A DNA stretch of 64,000 nt from Pseudomonadota bacterium (lineage in GTDB: Bacteria; Pseudomonadota; Gammaproteobacteria; Burkholderiales; Burkholderiaceae_D), in contig JAFAGG010000004.1 of NCBI GenBank assembly GCA_023422955.1, forward strand, positions 1-64,000, in the 5' to 3' direction. A program made the translations under genes and the position numbers. The notes beneath the pieces are model-generated. The model made no database searches. It was not told where the DNA came from and was given only the letters and a program-made list of their open reading frames with translations. The number at the start of each line of letters is the position of its first letter. Within the stretch, counting starts at the first letter, position 1. Shown one piece after another: positions 60,776 through 64,000 of this stretch.

Positions 60776-61486
60776 TCAATTTGCTTCCAGGCTGCGCCAT
60801 AAGCACGTGCCCTTTGCTTCCTTGTCCAGCGTATTGAGCACCTTTTCGTGTTCGGCCAGGTCGTCGGCGCCGGCTTCCAGCACCAGGATTTCCGCCAGCG
60901 GCTCTGCTGCCGCTCCCGATCCGTTCTCTCCCGAATCGTGGTCATCCATCATGTCTATGGTCAGGCTGTTCTGGCCGCGCGTCATGGCCAGATAGACCTC
61001 GGCCAGCAATTCGGAATCCAGCAAGGCGCCATGCAGGGTGCGGTGCGCATTGGAAATTTCATAGCGGTCGCACAAGGCGTCCAGCGAATTGCGCTTGCCC
61101 GGATACATGCCCTTGGCCATCACCAGCGTATCGGTCACGCTGTGCACATGTTTGGAAAAGGATGGCAGCCCCAGGCGCTCAAGTTCCGCGTCCAGGAAAC
61201 CCAGATCGAAGGGCGCGTTATGGATGATGATTTCCGCGTCTTTCACGAAGTCCAGAAATTCATCGACGATTTCAGCGAACTTGGGCTTGTCGGACAAAAA
61301 TTCCGTGGTCAGGCCGTGCACCGCCAGCGCGCCTTCTTCCGAATCGCGCTCGGGATTGACGTAGCGATGGAGGTTGTTGCCGGTGAGCTGGCGGTTCAGC
61401 AATTCCACGCAGCCGATCTCGATGATGCGGTCGCCGGAACGTGCATTCAGTCCGGTGGTTTCGGTGTCGAGGATGATTTGTCGCAT
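60776..61486 (-). CDS. dnaQ: DNA polymerase III epsilon subunit (proofreading exonuclease)
   Basis: 236 residues. DEDDh exonuclease: Asp7 and Glu9 in LDTETTGL, second Asp in HNAPFDLGFLDAEL, and the HGALLDSELLAEVYL exo III motif with catalytic His and Asp. It proofreads for the replicative polymerase. The C-terminal tail, which binds the alpha subunit, is Glu/Ala rich. The neighbouring tRNA gene recalls the dnaQ-tRNA arrangement seen in other Proteobacteria. Confidence 0.95.
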   Translation of the reverse strand: MRQIILDTETTGLNARSGDRIIEIGCVELLNRQLTGNNLHRYVNPERDSEEGALAVHGLTTEFLSDKPKFAEIVDEFLDFVKDAEIIIHNAPFDLGFLDAELERLGLPSFSKHVHSVTDTLVMAKGMYPGKRNSLDALCDRYEISNAHRTLHGALLDSELLAEVYLAMTRGQNSLTIDMMDDHDSGENGSGAAAEPLAEILVLEAGADDLAEHEKVLNTLDKEAKGTCLWRSLEAN

Positions 61487-61511
61487 TAGTCGTAATCCGT
61501 TGAGTTTATTC

Positions 61512-61606
61512 CCTCCCCTTCAAGGGGAGGGTTAGGGTGGGGATGGGTTTTAATCATTGGCGAAAGAGACCCATCCCCCTCCCAACCTCCCCCTTGAAGG
61601 GGGAGG
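61512..61606. repeat. REP/BIME-like large inverted repeat
   Basis: Two ~38-bp arms in opposite orientation (61512-61549 and 61569-61606) with about 85-90% match. Each arm itself contains a short palindrome, CCTCCCC-TTC-AAGGGGAGG type, plus a G-rich ATGGG tail. It fills the gap between dnaQ and the RND gene. This is the form of REP pairs mobilised by RAYT transposases; no RAYT gene is in the window. Confidence 0.75.
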
Positions 61607-61616
61607 AGTTTTCATA

Positions 61617-64000
61617 TCAATGCACAGCCGGCGCCTCTTCCAGCACCGCTTCGCGCCTTTCGCTATCGCGCTTGCGCGCCAGCATTTCATACACCGGCGG
61701 CACCACGTACAGCGTCAGTATCGTACCCAGCGATATGCCGCCCACGATCACCCAGCCGATCTGAGAACGCGACTCGGCACCCGCGCCGGAAGCCAGTGCC
61801 AGCGGCAAGGAACCCAGCACCATGGTGCCGGCCGTCATCAGGATGGGGCGCAGGCGCAGCCTGCACGATTCCATCACCGCGTCCCGCACTGCATAGCCCT
61901 GATCGCGCAACTGGTTGGCGAATTCCACGATCAGGATGCCATGCTTGGTGATCAGGCCGATCAGCGTAATCAGGCCGATCTGGCTATAGATATTCAGCGT
62001 GCCGCCTGTGAGGTACAAGGCCAGCAACGCGCCGGCCATCGACAGCGGCACGGTCAGCATGATGATGAAGGGATCGACGAAGCTCTCGAACTGCGCAGCC
62101 AGCACCAGGTAGATAAAGGCCAGCGCCAGCAGGAAAGTCATCGTCAGGCCGCTGCTGGCGGTACGGAACTCGCGCGCTGAACCCGACAGGTCGGTGGCAA
62201 AGCCCGGTTCCAGTACCGCGCGCGCAGTGGTGTCCATGAATGTCAGCGCTTCGCCTTGCGAATAGTCGGGCGTCAGGCCGGCCGTGATAATCGCGGCACG
62301 CCTTTGCGCAAAGTGGTTGAGCTCGCGTGGTGCCACCGTTTCCGTGACCTGCACCAGGCTGGACAAGGGAATCATGCGGTCGTCATTGCTGCGCACGAAG
62401 ATGTTATTGATTTCATCGGGCGAGCCGCGGCCTTCCTTTTCTATCTGCACGATCACGTCGTACTGGTCGCTGCCACGCTTGAAGCGCGTGACATTACGCC
62501 CGCCCAGCATGGTTTCCAGCGTGCGCGCCACGGTCTCGACCGATACGCCGGCATCAGCGGCACGATCGCGATCGACGGTAACGGCAATTTGCGGCTTGTT
62601 CAGACGCAGATCGCTGTCGACGTTGGTGAGGCCAGGATTCTTGCTCGCTTCCGCAATGATCCTCGACACCATGACTTCCAGCTCCTGGTAGGACGCCGTG
62701 GTCGTGACCACGAAGCTTACCGGCCGGTCACGCGACGACTGTCCCAGCGATGGCGGAGGATTGGCGAAGGCGGTCACACCGGGAATCGCCGCCAGCCTGG
62801 GCTGCAATTCTTTTGCCAGCTCTATGGTCGTGCGTTCGCGCTCGCCCCAGGGCGTGGTGCGGAAGAACGCAATGCCGCGCTCCACCGTGGGATTGCCGGC
62901 CACCACGAACACGCGGTCGATTTCGGGAATATCGGCGACCACGTCTTCGAGCTGGCGCGCATATTTTTCGGTATAGGCCAGCGATGAACCTTCCGGCGCG
63001 GAGATCGAGGTGAAGATCATGCCGCGATCTTCAATCGGCGACAGCTCGCGCTTCATGTTCATGCCTAGCCAGAGCATGCCGGCGATCGTGGCCAGATAAA
63101 GCAGAGCAACTGCCCAGCGCACCGACATCGCCCAGCTCAGGGTGCGGCGATAAGTTTCGGCAATGCCGTTCAGGCCGTTTTCAATCGCCATGTAGAACTT
63201 GCCATGCTTTTTCTCGTGCTTGAGCAAGACCGAGCACATCATGGGCGACAGGGTCAGCGCGACGAAACCGGATACGATCACTGCGCCGGCCAGCGTCAGC
63301 GCGAATTCGGCGAACAGTCGTCCGGTGCGGCCCGGCGTGAAAGCCACGGGCGCGAATACCGCTGCCAGCGTCATGGTCATTGCGATCACCGCAAAACCGA
63401 TTTCCTTCACACCCTTCAGTGCCGCCTGCACCGGCTTCATGCCTTCTTCGATATGGCGATAAATATTTTCCAGCACCACGATCGCATCGTCCACCACCAG
63501 GCCGATAGCCAGCACCAGCGCCAGCAGCGTCAGCGTATTAATGGTGAAACCGGCCAGCGCCATGATGGCGAATGCGCCGATCAGCGAAACCGGAATGGTC
63601 ACCAGCGGAATTATTGATGCCCGCACCGAACGCAGGAACACGAACACCATCAGCGCCACCAGGATCACCGCCTCGAAAATCGTCTGGTACACCGACTTGA
63701 TCGATTCTTCGATGAACACCGTCGTGTCATTGGAGATATTGACTTCCACGCCATAAGAGGCGAGGTCTTCATTGATCTTCGGCAGCTCGGCCTTGACGTA
63801 AGCGCCCAGCTCCAGCGGATTGGCGGTCGCCTGCCGGATGATGCCCAGCGAAACCGCCGGCTTACCGTTGAAGCGCACGCTGGAACGTTCGGAGGCAGGC
63901 GCCACTTTCACCCTTGCCACATCGCGCATGCGCACCGGATAACCCTCTACCTGGCGCACCACGATATTTTCGAATTCTGCAACGCTGACCAGGTCGGTTT
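61617..64000 (-). CDS. RND-family multidrug efflux permease (C-terminal part, runs off the window)
   Basis: 794 residues are visible and the frame is open to the window edge (TDLVSVAEFENIVVRQVEGY precedes the first internal start). The HAE1/AcrB signature is clear: GLVVDDAIVVLENIYRHIEEG with the proton-relay Asp pair, SGFVALTLSPMMCSVLL, the porter domain (SSLAYTEKYARQLEDVV), the second membrane half (ALAFIYLVLAAQFESFVDPF) and GLITKHGILIVEFANQ. It exports drugs or other small molecules with a periplasmic adaptor and an outer-membrane channel, expected beyond the right edge. Confidence 0.93.
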   Translation of the reverse strand, partial: TDLVSVAEFENIVVRQVEGYPVRMRDVARVKVAPASERSSVRFNGKPAVSLGIIRQATANPLELGAYVKAELPKINEDLASYGVEVNISNDTTVFIEESIKSVYQTIFEAVILVALMVFVFLRSVRASIIPLVTIPVSLIGAFAIMALAGFTINTLTLLALVLAIGLVVDDAIVVLENIYRHIEEGMKPVQAALKGVKEIGFAVIAMTMTLAAVFAPVAFTPGRTGRLFAEFALTLAGAVIVSGFVALTLSPMMCSVLLKHEKKHGKFYMAIENGLNGIAETYRRTLSWAMSVRWAVALLYLATIAGMLWLGMNMKRELSPIEDRGMIFTSISAPEGSSLAYTEKYARQLEDVVADIPEIDRVFVVAGNPTVERGIAFFRTTPWGERERTTIELAKELQPRLAAIPGVTAFANPPPSLGQSSRDRPVSFVVTTTASYQELEVMVSRIIAEASKNPGLTNVDSDLRLNKPQIAVTVDRDRAADAGVSVETVARTLETMLGGRNVTRFKRGSDQYDVIVQIEKEGRGSPDEINNIFVRSNDDRMIPLSSLVQVTETVAPRELNHFAQRRAAIITAGLTPDYSQGEALTFMDTTARAVLEPGFATDLSGSAREFRTASSGLTMTFLLALAFIYLVLAAQFESFVDPFIIMLTVPLSMAGALLALYLTGGTLNIYSQIGLITLIGLITKHGILIVEFANQLRDQGYAVRDAVMESCRLRLRPILMTAGTMVLGSLPLALASGAGAESRSQIGWVIVGGISLGTILTLYVVPPVYEMLARKRDSERREAVLEEAPAVH

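Noticed and set aside
1..64000. CRISPR arrays, insertion sequences, prophage genes, att sites
   Set aside because: No regularly spaced repeats with spacers, no transposase or integrase frames, and no phage structural genes were seen.

Overview
The window reads as a stretch of a Betaproteobacterium chromosome, most likely Burkholderiales and probably Oxalobacteraceae (Herminiimonas/Janthinobacterium/Collimonas type). This placement is inferred from gene families, from FlhDC as flagellar master regulator and from the ccoNOQP/hemN/FNR block; it was not checked against a database. Coding density is high, with moderate-to-high GC. There is no prophage, insertion sequence or CRISPR array. One tRNA gene (Val, anticodon CAC) lies beside dnaQ.

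Layout. (1) 1-12.8 kb is a motility and chemotaxis block, all on the minus strand: partial cheW, an MCP, cheA, cheY, a CheZ-like protein, motB, motA, a membrane methyltransferase, flhC, flhD, a second cheA and a true cheZ. Four matching sigma-28 type promoters (TAAAG-like, N11, GCCG-like) precede cheW, the MCP, motA and cheZ. (2) 13-22 kb is mixed: a PPOX-fold stress protein, a histone-H1-like lysine/alanine-rich protein, a DUF2062-GGDEF fusion, an AI-2E family permease, a cobalamin-type MerR regulator, another MCP and an orphan TctC-type binding protein. (3) 22-25.5 kb is cyclic-di-GMP signalling: a globin-PAS-GGDEF-EAL oxygen sensor followed by an HD-GYP protein. (4) 25.6-37.1 kb is low-oxygen respiration: fnr, then convergent ccoNOQP-G-H and hemN-tauE/safE-ccoI-ccoS. 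(5) 37.4-50.3 kb holds an Aer-like MCP, nnrS, an HMA-type small protein with a ybaN gene, nsrR, an acetyltransferase, a nitronate monooxygenase and a complete nitric oxide reductase operon (small membrane ORF-norC-norB-norQ-norD), followed by a small cytochrome c. (6) 50.3-64 kb holds sirB2, a Tat-signal beta-carbonic-anhydrase-like protein, two large sensor kinases, a DUF2868/GTPase pair, a small exported protein, tRNA-Val, dnaQ, a REP-like inverted repeat and a partial RND pump.

How it fits together. Perfect or near-perfect FNR boxes (TTGAT-N4-ATCAA) sit before ccoN, hemN, the nitronate monooxygenase, the globin-coupled cyclic-di-GMP enzyme and the CHASE-domain histidine kinase. For the first four, a -10-like hexamer lies at the spacing expected of an FNR-activated class II promoter. 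The window therefore looks like one oxygen/NO-response neighbourhood in which FNR and NsrR join respiration, NO detoxification and cyclic-di-GMP signalling, next to the motility block those signals would act on.

Less-described items: a 36-residue one-helix membrane protein encoded 10 bp upstream of norC; a NorC fused to a second haem-c domain; a CheZ carrying two extra N-terminal copies of a CheY-docking-like motif; a DUF2062-diguanylate cyclase fusion; and a small exported protein antisense to a kinase gene.
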